From assembly GCF_021117385.1 (NCBI RefSeq), contig NZ_CP088252.1, forward strand, positions 3,060,501 to 3,124,500: a stretch of DNA of 64,000 bases. The letters run 5' to 3'. The stretch's first letter is position 1; each line of letters starts with the position of its first letter. The notes beneath the pieces were generated by a model. That model made no database searches. It was not told where the DNA came from and saw only the letters and a list, made by a program, of their open reading frames with translations. This DNA comes from Frateuria soli. Lineage in GTDB: Bacteria > Pseudomonadota > Gammaproteobacteria > Xanthomonadales > Rhodanobacteraceae. Made by a program: the position numbers and the translations under genes. Shown here in pieces: positions 55,388 through 63,587 of this stretch.

Positions 55388-56682
55388 GCGAGCTGCGCTA
55401 CCCGAGCACGCGCGGGCAGGCGCCCGCGGCCACCCTGAGCGAGGCCATCGCCGCCGGCCTGGCGCCGGATGGCGGGCTGTACGTGCCCGAACGCCTGCCG
55501 TCGATCCAGTCGGCCGCGTTCGACCCGGACGGCGATCTGGCCGCCACCGCGACCACCCTGCTCGCGCCATTCTTCGCCGGCGATCCGCTGGGCGATGCCC
55601 TGCCCGCGATCTGCGCCGAGGCCTTCACCTTCGAGGCGCCGCTGCATCCGCTGGCACGCCCGGACGCATCGCTGCTGGAGCTGTTCCACGGCCCGACCGC
55701 GGCCTTCAAGGACTTCGGTGCGCGCTTCCTCGCCGCCTGCCTGCGCCGGCTGCGCGCCCCGGATGCGCGCCCGCTCACGATCCTGGTCGCCACTTCCGGC
55801 GATACCGGCGCGGCGGTCGGCGCCGCCTTCCATCGCCAGCCGGGCGTACGCGTGGCGATCCTCTACCCGGACGGCCGCGTCTCGCCACGCCAGGCGCACC
55901 AGCTTGGCTGCTTCGGCGACAACGTGCACGCGCTGCGCGTGGCCGGCAGCTTCGACGACTGCCAGCGCATGGTGAGGGCGGCGCTCAACGACAGCCGACT
56001 GCAGGCACACGTGCCGCTGTCCTCGGCCAACAGCATCAGCCTGGGCCGCCTGCTGCCGCAGATGGCCTACTACGCGCATGCCGCGCTGCAGGTGCAACGC
56101 GCGCATGGTGTGCCACTGGACCTGATCGTGCCCACCGGCAACCTCGGCAACGCCACCGCGGCGGTGTGGACGCGCGCGATCGGCTTGCCGATCGGCCGCA
56201 TCATGCTGGCCTGCAACGCCAACGCCACGCTGCCGGAGTTCTTTGCCGGGGCGGCGTACCGCCCGCGTGCTGCCGTCCCCACGCTGGCCAACGCGATGGA
56301 CGTGGGCGCACCGAGCAACTTCGAGCGGATACGCTGGACCTGCCGCGGGGATGCCGCGCTACGCGAGGCCGTCACCGCGGCGAGCGTGGATGACCAGGTC
56401 ATCCGCACCACGCTGCTGGCCCACGCCAGTGCGCACGGCGAATTGCTGTGCCCGCATACCGCGACCGCCATGCACCTGCTCGACCGCGAGCCGGTACACA
56501 CGCAAGGGCATTGGGCCGTGGTCGCCACCGCGCACCCGGCGAAATTCGAGCAGGTGCTCGAGCCATTGCTGGGCCGGGCGGTGCCGGTCCCGCCCACGCT
56601 CGCCGGGATGCTTGCACGGGCGTCCCGGGCCGAGCCGCTGGCCGCCGATCCCGTCGCGCTGGCGGCCTGGCTGGCGCGCTGA
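55384..56682 (+). CDS. thrC: Threonine synthase
   Basis: A PLP enzyme of 432 aa that turns O-phosphohomoserine into threonine. Lys109 in [15 protein letters not shown] forms the internal aldimine; [15 protein letters not shown] and [14 protein letters not shown] bind the cofactor phosphate; [14 protein letters not shown] is a typical C-terminal block. The N-terminal [19 protein letters not shown] is the class-specific start of the enterobacterial-type (long) threonine synthase. It completes a thrBC pair with coupled translation. The stop at 56682 is followed by a GGDEF remnant on the opposite strand. Confidence 0.95.
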   Translation: MSELRYPSTRGQAPAATLSEAIAAGLAPDGGLYVPERLPSIQSAAFDPDGDLAATATTLLAPFFAGDPLGDALPAICAEAFTFEAPLHPLARPDASLLELFHGPTAAFKDFGARFLAACLRRLRAPDARPLTILVATSGDTGAAVGAAFHRQPGVRVAILYPDGRVSPRQAHQLGCFGDNVHALRVAGSFDDCQRMVRAALNDSRLQAHVPLSSANSISLGRLLPQMAYYAHAALQVQRAHGVPLDLIVPTGNLGNATAAVWTRAIGLPIGRIMLACNANATLPEFFAGAAYRPRAAVPTLANAMDVGAPSNFERIRWTCRGDAALREAVTAASVDDQVIRTTLLAHASAHGELLCPHTATAMHLLDREPVHTQGHWAVVATAHPAKFEQVLEPLLGRAVPVPPTLAGMLARASRAEPLAADPVALAAWLAR

Positions 56683-56693
56683 ATCGCCGGCGC

Positions 56694-57094
56694 TCAGAAC
56701 AGGTCGATGCTGCCGGTGCTCATCGGCTCGGCGGCCAGCGCGCCGCGCCGGACCAGTTCCTCGTAACCATGGGTCCGGTTGCGTCCGTTCTCCTTGGCGA
56801 AGTACAGCGCCTTGTCGGCCCGGTCGATCACCGTTTCGGGTAATCGCCCGCCGCGGCCAGCGCGTAGCCGCCGCTGACGCTCACGTGGCCGACCTGCGGA
56901 AACGGGTAATCGCCACCCGCTCGCGGAAGCGTTCGGGCGCCTGGCGGGCCTCCGCTTGGTCGTGGCCGGCCAGCAGGGTCACGAACTCCTCGCCGCCGAC
57001 GCGGAACAGCATGTCGCCTTGGCGGAAGCTGGCGCGCATCTGCTGCGCCAGCAGCAGGATCACCTGGTCGCCGTAGATGTGGCCGTAGCGACGC
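56694..57094 (-). pseudogene. Remnant of a GGDEF (diguanylate cyclase) protein, two frameshifts
   Basis: On the minus strand, pieces of one GGDEF domain lie in three frames. Frame 1 (to about 56915) reads YGHIYGDQVILLLAQQMRAS and RVGGEEFVTLLAG, with the GGEEF active-site motif. About 56915 the frame shifts to PFPQVGHVSVSGGYALAAAG, and at about 56845 it shifts again to TVIDRADKALYFAKENGRNR, then THGYEELV and the end SIDLF stop (56696-56694). These are consecutive pieces of a normal GGDEF C-terminus. The N-terminal half (start of GGDEF, any sensor domain) is missing upstream of 57094. Two single-base deletions plus truncation mark it as decayed. Confidence 0.85.
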
Positions 57095-57210
57095 GCGCTT
57101 GAGCGGCTCGCGACGGCCAGTGCGGGACCGGTGGCGCGGCGTGCCTTTTCACCGGCTTGACGGCGGTTGCGCAAGCCTTGCGGGCACCCGCTTCCGCCGG
57201 AGTCCACGAC

Positions 57211-57381
57211 ATGCCGAACAACCCCCAGCATCCCGAACCACCGATCGCCCAGCCGGGCAAACAGCGGCCGGACGAGGAAATCCGCAGCCCTGGCCATGCC
57301 AGCCCTGCCAGGGATGCCGAACCCGATCCGCTCGGCAGTCCGCTGGTGGAAAACGACCCGCTGCAACCGCCGCCTCCCTGA
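57211..57381 (+). CDS. Small hydrophilic Pro/Asp-rich protein, 56 aa
   Basis: Function unknown. ATG 57211 starts MPNNPQHPEPPIAQPGKQRP, continues with DEEIRSPG and ends in ENDPLQPPPP; it is disordered in character, acidic and without hydrophobic segments. Codon bias in this frame is plausible, but the ribosome binding site (GCCGGAGTCC) is weak. It lies between the GGDEF remnant and ubiA on the plus strand. Similar short Pro-rich proteins are common near ubiA in this order as far as I recall, but this has not been checked. Confidence 0.45.
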   Translation: MPNNPQHPEPPIAQPGKQRPDEEIRSPGHASPARDAEPDPLGSPLVENDPLQPPPP

Positions 57382-57477
57382 GCGTCTTCTCACCCGCGTC
57401 TTCCGGGGCGAGCCGCACGACCGAAAAGCGGGCGCCCGCGCAATTGCCAGGCCGCCCGCCGGGCTAAACTCCCGCGC

Positions 57478-58488
57478 ATGGCCCCTCCTCCCCGCAAGCG
57501 CCAGCGCCGCACGCCGCCGACCACGGCACGGCCGCGCCCTCCCGCACCCAGCCGCCCGATCCGCCCGGCCGACAGCTCGACCCGCGCCACGCGCGTGCTC
57601 GACCTGCTGCTGCGCCCGCTGCCGCCGCACTGGCGCGAAAAGGCGGCCGACTACCTCGTGCTCACCCGCATGGATCGCCCGATCGGCGCGTTGCTGCTCC
57701 TGTGGCCGACCTGGTGGGCGCTGTGGCTCGCCGCCGGCGACTTTCCACCATGGGGTGCACTGGTGATCTTCACGCTGGGCGTGTTCGCCATGCGTTCGGC
57801 CGGCTGTGCCATCAACGACTACGCCGACCGCAAGCTCGACCCGCAGGTGGCGCGCACCGCCGGGCGGCCGATCGCCAGCGGGCGGGTCAGTCCGCGCGAG
57901 GCACTGGTCGTGTTCGGCGCGCTGCTGGCGTTCTCGTTCGTGCTGGTCCTGCTGACCAACGCGCTGACGATCAAGCTGGCCTTCGCCGGCGCCGCGCTGG
58001 CGGTGGTCTACCCGTTCACCAAGCGCTGGACCTACCTGCCGCAGGTGGTGCTGGGCGCGGCGTTCGGGTGGTCGATTCCGATGGCGTTCGCCGCGGTGAC
58101 CGGAACGGTGCCGCCGCTGGGCTGGCTGTTGTTCCTGGGCAACATCCTGTGGTCGGTGATCTACGACACCGAGTACGCGATGGTCGACCGCGACGACGAC
58201 CTCAAGGTCGGCGCCAAATCCACCGCGATCCTGTTCGGCGACGCGGACGTTCCGATCCTGGGAATGTTGATCGGCACCTTCTTGTTGGCGATGCTGTTCG
58301 TAGGCCAGCGCGCGCAACTGCCATGGCCGTTCTGGCTCGGCCTGCTCGGCGCGGGCGGCCTGTTCGGCTACCAGCTGTGGCTGATCCGCAACCGCGCCCG
58401 CGACGCCTGCCTGGCCGCGTTCCGGCACAACAACTGGGTCGGCCTGACGCTATGGGTCGGCATCGTGCTCGGGCTGGCCGTGAAGTAG
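57478..58488 (+). CDS. ubiA: 4-hydroxybenzoate octaprenyltransferase
   Basis: UbiA attaches the polyprenyl tail to 4-hydroxybenzoate in ubiquinone synthesis, in the inner membrane. The two Asp-rich motifs are present: NDYADRKLD (prenyl-diphosphate and Mg binding) and DTEYAMVDRDDD. Around nine helices follow from about residue 70. The 336-aa protein has about 45 extra N-terminal residues rich in Pro, Arg and Thr before RVLDLLLRPLPPHWREK, longer than usual; a later start is possible (no good ATG until Met at residue 65), so the extension is probably real. The 3' end is followed by a REP palindrome. Confidence 0.92.
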   Translation: MAPPPRKRQRRTPPTTARPRPPAPSRPIRPADSSTRATRVLDLLLRPLPPHWREKAADYLVLTRMDRPIGALLLLWPTWWALWLAAGDFPPWGALVIFTLGVFAMRSAGCAINDYADRKLDPQVARTAGRPIASGRVSPREALVVFGALLAFSFVLVLLTNALTIKLAFAGAALAVVYPFTKRWTYLPQVVLGAAFGWSIPMAFAAVTGTVPPLGWLLFLGNILWSVIYDTEYAMVDRDDDLKVGAKSTAILFGDADVPILGMLIGTFLLAMLFVGQRAQLPWPFWLGLLGAGGLFGYQLWLIRNRARDACLAAFRHNNWVGLTLWVGIVLGLAVK

Positions 58489-58503
58489 CGGCCCCCGGCT
58501 CTC

Positions 58504-58575
58504 GTAGGAGCCCACTTGTGGGCGATGCTCTTGGGCAACGTGGAAAGAGAGCATCGCCCACAAGCGGGCTCCTGC
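58504..58575. repeat. REP-like inverted repeat between ubiA and comF
   Basis: GTAGGAGCCCACTTGTGG (58504-58521) and the following GCGATGCTCT pair with AGAGCATCGC and CCACAAGCGGGCTCCTGC (58548-58575): 28-bp arms with two mismatches and a 16-nt loop. It belongs to the same GTAGGAGC family as 32984. Position between two convergent genes (ubiA plus, comF minus) suits a bidirectional transcript end. Confidence 0.85.
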
Positions 58576-58607
58576 GAAAAGCGATGATCGGCGAACCCGC
58601 AGGCCTC

Positions 58608-59324
58608 CTATGAAGAGCGGTGGCGCGGGGAGGGGGCGCGTGCGAGGGCCCATACGTCCACCCGCGCCACGCCGGCCTTTCGCAATACCCGCGTGCACTC
58701 GGCCAGCGTCGCGCCGGTCGTCATCACGTCATCGAGCAAGGCCACGTGCGCCGGCAGCGCCACGCCTTCGCGGAGCGCGAACGCCCCACGCACGTTGCGC
58801 CGCCGCGACGCTGCATCCAGCTCGGTCTGCGCCGCGGTGGCACGCGGGCGCAGCAGCGCGTCGTAGCGCACCGGCACGCCAAGCGCCCGACCGAGCGGCC
58901 GTGCCAGCTCGAGCGCCTGGTTGTAGCCACGCTGTCGCAACCGCCCGCGATGCAGTGGCACCGGCACGATCAGCGCCGGCCGTGCGATCGTTGGCACCGT
59001 GCCCTGCCACAAGCGTGCGAGCGTGCGCCCGGCGGCCAGGTCGCGCCCGAACTTGTAGCGGGCCTCCAGCCGGTCCAGCGGCCAGCCATAGCGAAACGGG
59101 GCCCAGGCCGCGTTCCATGGCGGCGGCTTGCGCTGGCATGCGCCGCACAAAGCCACCGCGCCAGGCAGCGGCAACGCGCAGCGCGCGCAGCAACTGGTAT
59201 TGCGGGGCAATTCCGCGGCACAGGCATGGCACAGGTCCAGCCCGGCGCTGCCGGCATCGCCGCACAGCAGGCAGCGCCACGGCAGCAGCCAGGCGTGCAG
59301 GCGGGAGAGCGCGTCCATGCGCAT
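58608..59324 (-). CDS. comF: ComF family phosphoribosyltransferase-like protein
   Basis: ComF proteins support natural transformation and have a PRTase fold. The 238-aa product starts with a zinc-ribbon-like part holding repeated Cys pairs (CLLCG, CHAC, CCARC, CGAC), then YKFGRDLAAGRTL, VPVPLHRGRLRQRGYNQALELA in two parts, and the PRPP-binding loop VALLDDVMTTGATLAE. ATG 59322-59324 is used; a second ATG two codons later is equally possible. Together with comM in this window it suggests that the host takes up DNA. The next gene on the same strand begins at 59541. Confidence 0.93.
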   Translation of the reverse strand: MRMDALSRLHAWLLPWRCLLCGDAGSAGLDLCHACAAELPRNTSCCARCALPLPGAVALCGACQRKPPPWNAAWAPFRYGWPLDRLEARYKFGRDLAAGRTLARLWQGTVPTIARPALIVPVPLHRGRLRQRGYNQALELARPLGRALGVPVRYDALLRPRATAAQTELDAASRRRNVRGAFALREGVALPAHVALLDDVMTTGATLAECTRVLRKAGVARVDVWALARAPSPRHRSS

Positions 59325-59334
59325 CGGGCGGGTT

Positions 59335-59541
59335 TCAGCCCTGCGGCTTGTACAGCGCCGCGTCGAGGATCGACCACAGGTGGATGATCCAGCCCAGCCA
59401 GACGATCCACAGTGCGGCGGCAAGCACGAACATGATGATCGCCTTGAGCAGCCGCCCCTGCACCAGCTGGCCCAGGCCCGGTATGAAGAAGCTGCACACC
59501 GCGGCGATCACGTTGCCGGTGCTGCCCTGACCTGCGCTCAT
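59335..59541 (-). CDS. Small TM2-like membrane protein, 68 aa
   Basis: A short inner-membrane protein. AAVCSFFIPGLGQLVQGRLL includes the F-x-P-G-x-G-Q sequence typical of TM2-like domains, followed by a second hydrophobic helix (AIIMFVLAAALWIVWLGWII). The first half is a hydrophilic start of ten residues. AGGAG seven bases ahead of ATG 59539-59541 supports it. It ends ten bases before comF on the same strand and may be cotranscribed with it. Function unknown. Confidence 0.8.
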   Translation of the reverse strand: MSAGQGSTGNVIAAVCSFFIPGLGQLVQGRLLKAIIMFVLAAALWIVWLGWIIHLWSILDAALYKPQG

Positions 59542-59598
59542 CTGCTTGCTCCTCGGGATCGGTACGGGCGATGGTAGCGGACGCGTGTGGACGTCATC

Positions 59599-59632
59599 TC
59601 GTCAACCTTTTCTCATGAACACGAGTTGACAG
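59599..59632 (+). promoter_or_regulatory. Probable BirA box overlapping the bio operon promoter
   Basis: TCGTCAACC at 59599-59607 and AGTTGACAG at 59624-59632 are imperfect inverted halves separated by exactly 16 bp. This is the half-site size and spacing of the E. coli bio operator bound by BirA (TTGTTAACC-N16-GGTTTACAA as I recall it). TTGACA at 59626-59631 could be the -35 of the bioB promoter with CACACT at 59649-59654 (17-bp spacing) as a weak -10. It implies biotin-dependent repression of the operon. A BirA with a DNA-binding domain is not in the window. Confidence 0.72.
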
Positions 59633-59683
59633 GCGCGAGGCCGCTTCCCACACTGCCGCGTCCCCACGCCGAGTCGCCGCTCC

Positions 59684-60685
59684 ATGACCCCTGCCCCGAT
59701 CCGCCACGACTGGACGCGCGCGGAAGTGGCCGCCCTGTTCGCGCTGCCGTTCAACGACCTGCTCCACCGCGCGCACGCGGTGCACCGCGAGCACCACGAT
59801 CCCAACGCCGTGCAGGTGTCGACCCTGCTCTCGATCAAGACCGGCGGCTGCCCGGAGGATTGCGCCTACTGCCCGCAGGCGCAGCGCTACCAGACCGGGG
59901 TGAAGGCCGAGAAGCTGATGAGCATCGACGCGGTGGTCGCGCGCGCGCGGGCGGCAAAGGACGCCGGCGCCAGCCGCTTCTGCATGGGCGCGGCCTGGCG
60001 CAGCCCGAAGGACCGCGACGTCGCGAAGGTCGCGCAGATTGTCTCCGCGGTGAAGGCGCTGGGCCTGGAAACCTGCGCCACGCTCGGCATGCTCAGTGGC
60101 GAGCAGGCCGGCACGCTCAGGCAGGCAGGCCTGGACTACTACAACCACAACCTCGACAGCGCGCCGGAGTTCTACGGCCAGATCATCCACACGCGCGAGT
60201 ACCAGGACCGCCTCGATACGCTCGAACACGTGCGCTGCGCGGGCCTGAAGACCTGCTGCGGCGGCATCGTCGGCATGGGCGAATCGCGCGAGCAGCGCGC
60301 CGGCCTGCTGCAGACGCTGGCCAACCTGCCCGAACATCCGCAGTCGGTGCCGATCAACCAGCTGGTGCAGGTCGAGGGCACGCCGCTGCACGGCACCGCG
60401 GCGCTGGATCCGTTCGAGTTCGTGCGCACCATCGCGGTGGCGCGCATCCTGATGCCCGCCTCGATGGTGCGCCTCTCGGCCGGCCGCCAGCAGATGGACG
60501 AGGCGGTGCAGGCGCTTTGCTTTCACGCCGGGGCCAATTCGATCTTCCATGGCGAGAAGCTCCTGACCACCGGCAATCCCGACGTCGCCGCCGACCGCGC
60601 GCTGTTCGCACGGCTGGACCTGCAGCCGATGGAGGTGGTCCGGCAGTCGGAGACCGTGCACGCCGACATCCTCGAGTCCGCCTGA
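59684..60685 (+). CDS. bioB: Biotin synthase
   Basis: A radical-SAM enzyme of 333 aa that inserts sulfur into dethiobiotin. Cys56, Cys60 and Cys63 in [12 protein letters not shown] bind the [4Fe-4S] cluster; the [2Fe-2S] ligands are expected at Cys in [17 protein letters not shown] and [12 protein letters not shown], with a conserved Arg near MVRLSAGR. Length and all motifs are normal. ATG 59684 follows the BirA-box-like region. It heads an operon bioB-bioF-trhO-bioH-bioC with gaps of 8 and 39 bp and then overlaps. Confidence 0.97.
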   Translation: MTPAPIRHDWTRAEVAALFALPFNDLLHRAHAVHREHHDPNAVQVSTLLSIKTGGCPEDCAYCPQAQRYQTGVKAEKLMSIDAVVARARAAKDAGASRFCMGAAWRSPKDRDVAKVAQIVSAVKALGLETCATLGMLSGEQAGTLRQAGLDYYNHNLDSAPEFYGQIIHTREYQDRLDTLEHVRCAGLKTCCGGIVGMGESREQRAGLLQTLANLPEHPQSVPINQLVQVEGTPLHGTAALDPFEFVRTIAVARILMPASMVRLSAGRQQMDEAVQALCFHAGANSIFHGEKLLTTGNPDVAADRALFARLDLQPMEVVRQSETVHADILESA

Positions 60686-60693
60686 GCGCCCGC

Positions 60694-61881
60694 ATGCGCA
60701 CGGACCTGCTGCAGCGACTGGCCGCCCGAACGCGCGAACGCACGCAGGCGGACCTGCTGCGCCGCGCGCGCACCATCGACCACGCCCAGGGCCCCTGGCT
60801 GGAGATCGGCGATCGTCGCCTGCTCGGCTTCTGCTCCAACGACTATCTGGGCCTGGCCGGGAACCCGCAGGTGATCGCGGCTTTCAAGCGCGTGGCCGAC
60901 GACGAGGGCGTGGGCAGCACCGCCGCGCACCTGGTCTGCGGGCACCGCCGCGAGCACGCGATGCTGGAGGAGGCGCTGGCCGACTGGACCGGCCGCGAGC
61001 GCGCGCTGCTGTTTTCCACCGGCTACATGGCCAACCTGGGAGTGATGCAGGGACTGCTCGGTCGCGGCGACCTGTGCGTGCAGGACAAGCTCAACCACGC
61101 CAGCCTGCTGGACGGCGCGGCGCTCGCCGGCGCCACGCTGCGCCGCTATCCGCATGGCGACGCCACCGCCGCCGCACGCCAGCTGGCCGGCATGCCCGGC
61201 GGCGCCGCGCTGCTTGCGACCGACGGTGTGTTCGGCATGGACGGCGACCGCGCGCCGCTACGCGACCTGGTCGCGCTGTGCCGGCGCGAAGGCGTCACGC
61301 TGATGGTCGACGACGCGCATGGCCTGGGCGTGCTTGGGCCCGCCGGCGCCGGCAGCATCGCCGAGGCCGGCCTGGGCGCGCGCGAGGTCCCGGTGCTGAT
61401 GGCCACGCTGGGCAAGGCGTTGGGCACCCACGGCGCCTTCGTCGCCGGCTCCGCCACGCTGATCGAGGGACTGACCCAGTTCGCCCGCACCTATGTCTAC
61501 ACCACGGCCATGCCGACGGCGCTGGCCGCGGCGACGCTCGCGGCGGTGCACCTGGCACGCACCGAGCACTGGCGACGCGAAAGGCTCGCCGCGCTGATCG
61601 CCCGCTTCCGCGCCGGCGCGAGGCAACTGGGCCTGCCGCTGGCCGCCTCGGACACGCCGATCCAGCCGTTGCTGCTCGGCGACGCCGCCCGCGCGCTCGC
61701 CGCGGCGCGCGCGCTGGAAGCACAGGGCCTGCTGGTGAGTGCGATCCGCCCGCCCACGGTGCCCGCCGGCCAGGCACGCCTGCGCATCACGCTGAGCGCC
61801 GCGCACGAGGACGAGCACGTCGACCGCCTGCTCGACGCGCTGGCGACGCTGGCGCGGCGGGAGACCGGCGCGCCGGCATGA
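60694..61881 (+). CDS. bioF: 8-amino-7-oxononanoate synthase
   Basis: A PLP alpha-oxoamine synthase of 395 aa joining L-alanine and pimeloyl-ACP. Lys241 in MATLGKALGTHGAF holds the cofactor; FCSNDYLGLAGNP (47-59), LFSTGYMANLGV and DDAHGLGVLG are conserved, with the Asp and His of the last stacking on PLP. ATG 60694 is eight bases after the bioB stop. The length is normal. Confidence 0.95.
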   Translation: MRTDLLQRLAARTRERTQADLLRRARTIDHAQGPWLEIGDRRLLGFCSNDYLGLAGNPQVIAAFKRVADDEGVGSTAAHLVCGHRREHAMLEEALADWTGRERALLFSTGYMANLGVMQGLLGRGDLCVQDKLNHASLLDGAALAGATLRRYPHGDATAAARQLAGMPGGAALLATDGVFGMDGDRAPLRDLVALCRREGVTLMVDDAHGLGVLGPAGAGSIAEAGLGAREVPVLMATLGKALGTHGAFVAGSATLIEGLTQFARTYVYTTAMPTALAAATLAAVHLARTEHWRRERLAALIARFRAGARQLGLPLAASDTPIQPLLLGDAARALAAARALEAQGLLVSAIRPPTVPAGQARLRITLSAAHEDEHVDRLLDALATLARRETGAPA

Positions 61882-61920
61882 CGCGCCGGTATAATCGGCG
61901 GCTCGCCGCACCCTTCTCCC

Positions 61921-62817
61921 ATGATCGTCAACGTCGCCGCCTATCGCTTCGTCCCGCTCGCGGACCTTCCCGCGCTGCGCGACGCCCTGCGCGCCCGCGC
62001 CGGGGCGCTGGCGCTCAAGGGCACCATCCTGCTCGCCCCGGAAGGCATCAACCTGTGCCTGGCCGGTACGCGCGAGGCGATCGACGACTTCATGGGCTGG
62101 CTGCGCGAAGACACGCGCTTCGCCGACCTGCCGGTGAAGGAGTCGCTGTCCGCCGAGGTCCCGTTCGGTCGCCTGCGGGTGCGGCTGAAGCGCGAGATCA
62201 TCACCCTGCGCGCCCCGGTCGCCCCGCACCAGGGCCGCGCGCCCGCGGTGGAAGCGGCCACGCTCAAGCGCTGGCTCGACCAGGGACACGACGATGGCGG
62301 ACGCGAGGTCCTGTTGCTCGATACCCGCAACGACTACGAGACCGATGTGGGTCGCTTCACTGGTGCCATCGACTACCGTCTGCCCAGCTTCACCGCGTTG
62401 CCCAAGGCGGTCATGGCCGACCGCGAGCGCTACCTCGGCAAGACCATCGTCTCCTATTGCACCGGCGGCATCCGCTGCGAGAAGGCTGCACTGCATCTGG
62501 CCGGGCTGGGGCTGGGCGAGGTGCTGCAGCTCGAGGGCGGGATCCTGAAGTACCTGGAGGAGACCGACGGCAGCCACTGGCACGGCGACTGCTTCGTGTT
62601 CGATGGGCGCGGCGCGGTCGACAAGGAACTGCGGCCCTCGCCTTTGCTCCCTCTCCCCTTCGGGGAGAGGGTTGGGGTGAGGGGCGGCTCTTGCGGGGAA
62701 CCCGCATCGGAAGCCCCGGCACTGACGCCCTCCCCCACGAGCCCCGGCCCCTCACCCCAGCCCTCTCCCCCATCTTTGATAAGAGCCGGGGGAGAGGGAG
62801 CCAAGAGCACGACATGA
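61921..62817 (+). CDS. trhO: tRNA uridine 34 hydroxylase TrhO (rhodanese-like), repeat-derived C-terminus
   Basis: TrhO carries out the oxygen-dependent hydroxylation of U34 in tRNA that precedes cmo5U formation. The 298-aa product begins with the N-terminal acylphosphatase-like domain (GTILLAPEGINLCLAGTREA in part), then a rhodanese domain with Cys180 in VSYCTGGIRCEKAA and a C-terminal CFVFDGRGAVDKELRP. From about residue 238 the sequence is no longer TrhO: it is Pro/Ser/Gly-rich and encoded by a BIME copy (62649-62798). The stop (62815-62817) overlaps the bioH start. Shorter family members end near residue 240-250, so the tail looks like an add-on. Confidence 0.88.
   Translation: MIVNVAAYRFVPLADLPALRDALRARAGALALKGTILLAPEGINLCLAGTREAIDDFMGWLREDTRFADLPVKESLSAEVPFGRLRVRLKREIITLRAPVAPHQGRAPAVEAATLKRWLDQGHDDGGREVLLLDTRNDYETDVGRFTGAIDYRLPSFTALPKAVMADRERYLGKTIVSYCTGGIRCEKAALHLAGLGLGEVLQLEGGILKYLEETDGSHWHGDCFVFDGRGAVDKELRPSPLLPLPFGERVGVRGGSCGEPASEAPALTPSPTSPGPSPQPSPPSLIRAGGEGAKSTT
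62649..62798. repeat. BIME-type repeat, copy 4, inside the trhO reading frame
   Basis: CCCTCTCCCC-TTC-GGGGAGAGGG (62649-62671) is a perfect 10-bp stem; CCCTCTCCCCC (62761-62771) pairs with GGGGGAGAGGG (62788-62798) over 11 bp. Between them lies the core with CTTGCGGGGAACCC followed by GCATCGGAAGCC, shared with copy 2 at 19093. It is the only copy that is translated; it supplies the final 60 codons of trhO and its stop overlaps bioH. Confidence 0.9.
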
Positions 62818-63587
62818 CGCTGCATATCGACACGCTCGGCCACGGCCCGCAGCCGCTGGTACTCCTCCACGGCTGGGCCATGCACGGTGGCGTGTTCGCG
62901 CCGCTGGTCGAGGCGCTGGCCGCGCAGTGCACGCTGTACGTGGTCGACCTCCCCGGCCACGGACGCTCGCGAGCCTGCGGCCTGCCACTGGCACCGCAGG
63001 CAATCGCCCATGCGATCGCCGCCGCCACGCCCCCGGCCCCGTGGCTGGGCTGGTCGCTCGGCGGGCTGGTGGCGCTCACTGCGGCGCTCGACATGCCCAC
63101 CCAGGTGCGCGGCCTGGCCATGCTCTGCGCCACCCCGAAGTTCGTGCGCGACGCCGACTGGCCGCACGGCAGCGACGCCACGCTCGTGCACCAGCTGGCG
63201 CTGGACCTGGAAACCGACTACCACGCCACGCTCGAACGCTTCCTCGCCCTGGAAGCGATGGGCAGCAGCGATCCGAAGGCCGAACTGCGCCGCCTGCGCA
63301 CGGAAGTCTTCGAGCGTGGCGAGCCGGAACTGCGCGTACTGCAGGAGGGCATCGGCCTGCTCGAACGCAGCGACCTGCGCGAGCGCCTGCCGCAGCTGGC
63401 CGTGCCCAGCGCGTGGATCGCCGGCCGCCGCGACCGGCTGGTGCCGCCGGCCGCCATGGCCTGGTCGGCCGAGCGCTGCGGCGGCCGCTTCGTGGAAATC
63501 CCGGGCGCCGGCCACGCACCCTTCATCGGCCACGCCGGTGCAGTAGCCGATGCCCTGCAGCCCCTGTTCGCGGAAACCCCGGCATGA
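62814..63587 (+). CDS. bioH: Pimeloyl-[ACP] methyl ester carboxylesterase
   Basis: A 257-aa alpha/beta hydrolase that removes the methyl group from pimeloyl-ACP methyl ester, ending the BioC-BioH detour through fatty acid synthesis. Ser81 in LGWSLGGLVA is the nucleophile; the Asp is in AGRRDRLVPP and the His in GAGHAPFIGH. HGWAMHGGVF (19-28) forms the oxyanion hole region. ATG 62814 overlaps the trhO stop, and the stop overlaps the bioC start (ATGA), so trhO, bioH and bioC are coupled. Confidence 0.95.
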   Translation: MTLHIDTLGHGPQPLVLLHGWAMHGGVFAPLVEALAAQCTLYVVDLPGHGRSRACGLPLAPQAIAHAIAAATPPAPWLGWSLGGLVALTAALDMPTQVRGLAMLCATPKFVRDADWPHGSDATLVHQLALDLETDYHATLERFLALEAMGSSDPKAELRRLRTEVFERGEPELRVLQEGIGLLERSDLRERLPQLAVPSAWIAGRRDRLVPPAAMAWSAERCGGRFVEIPGAGHAPFIGHAGAVADALQPLFAETPA

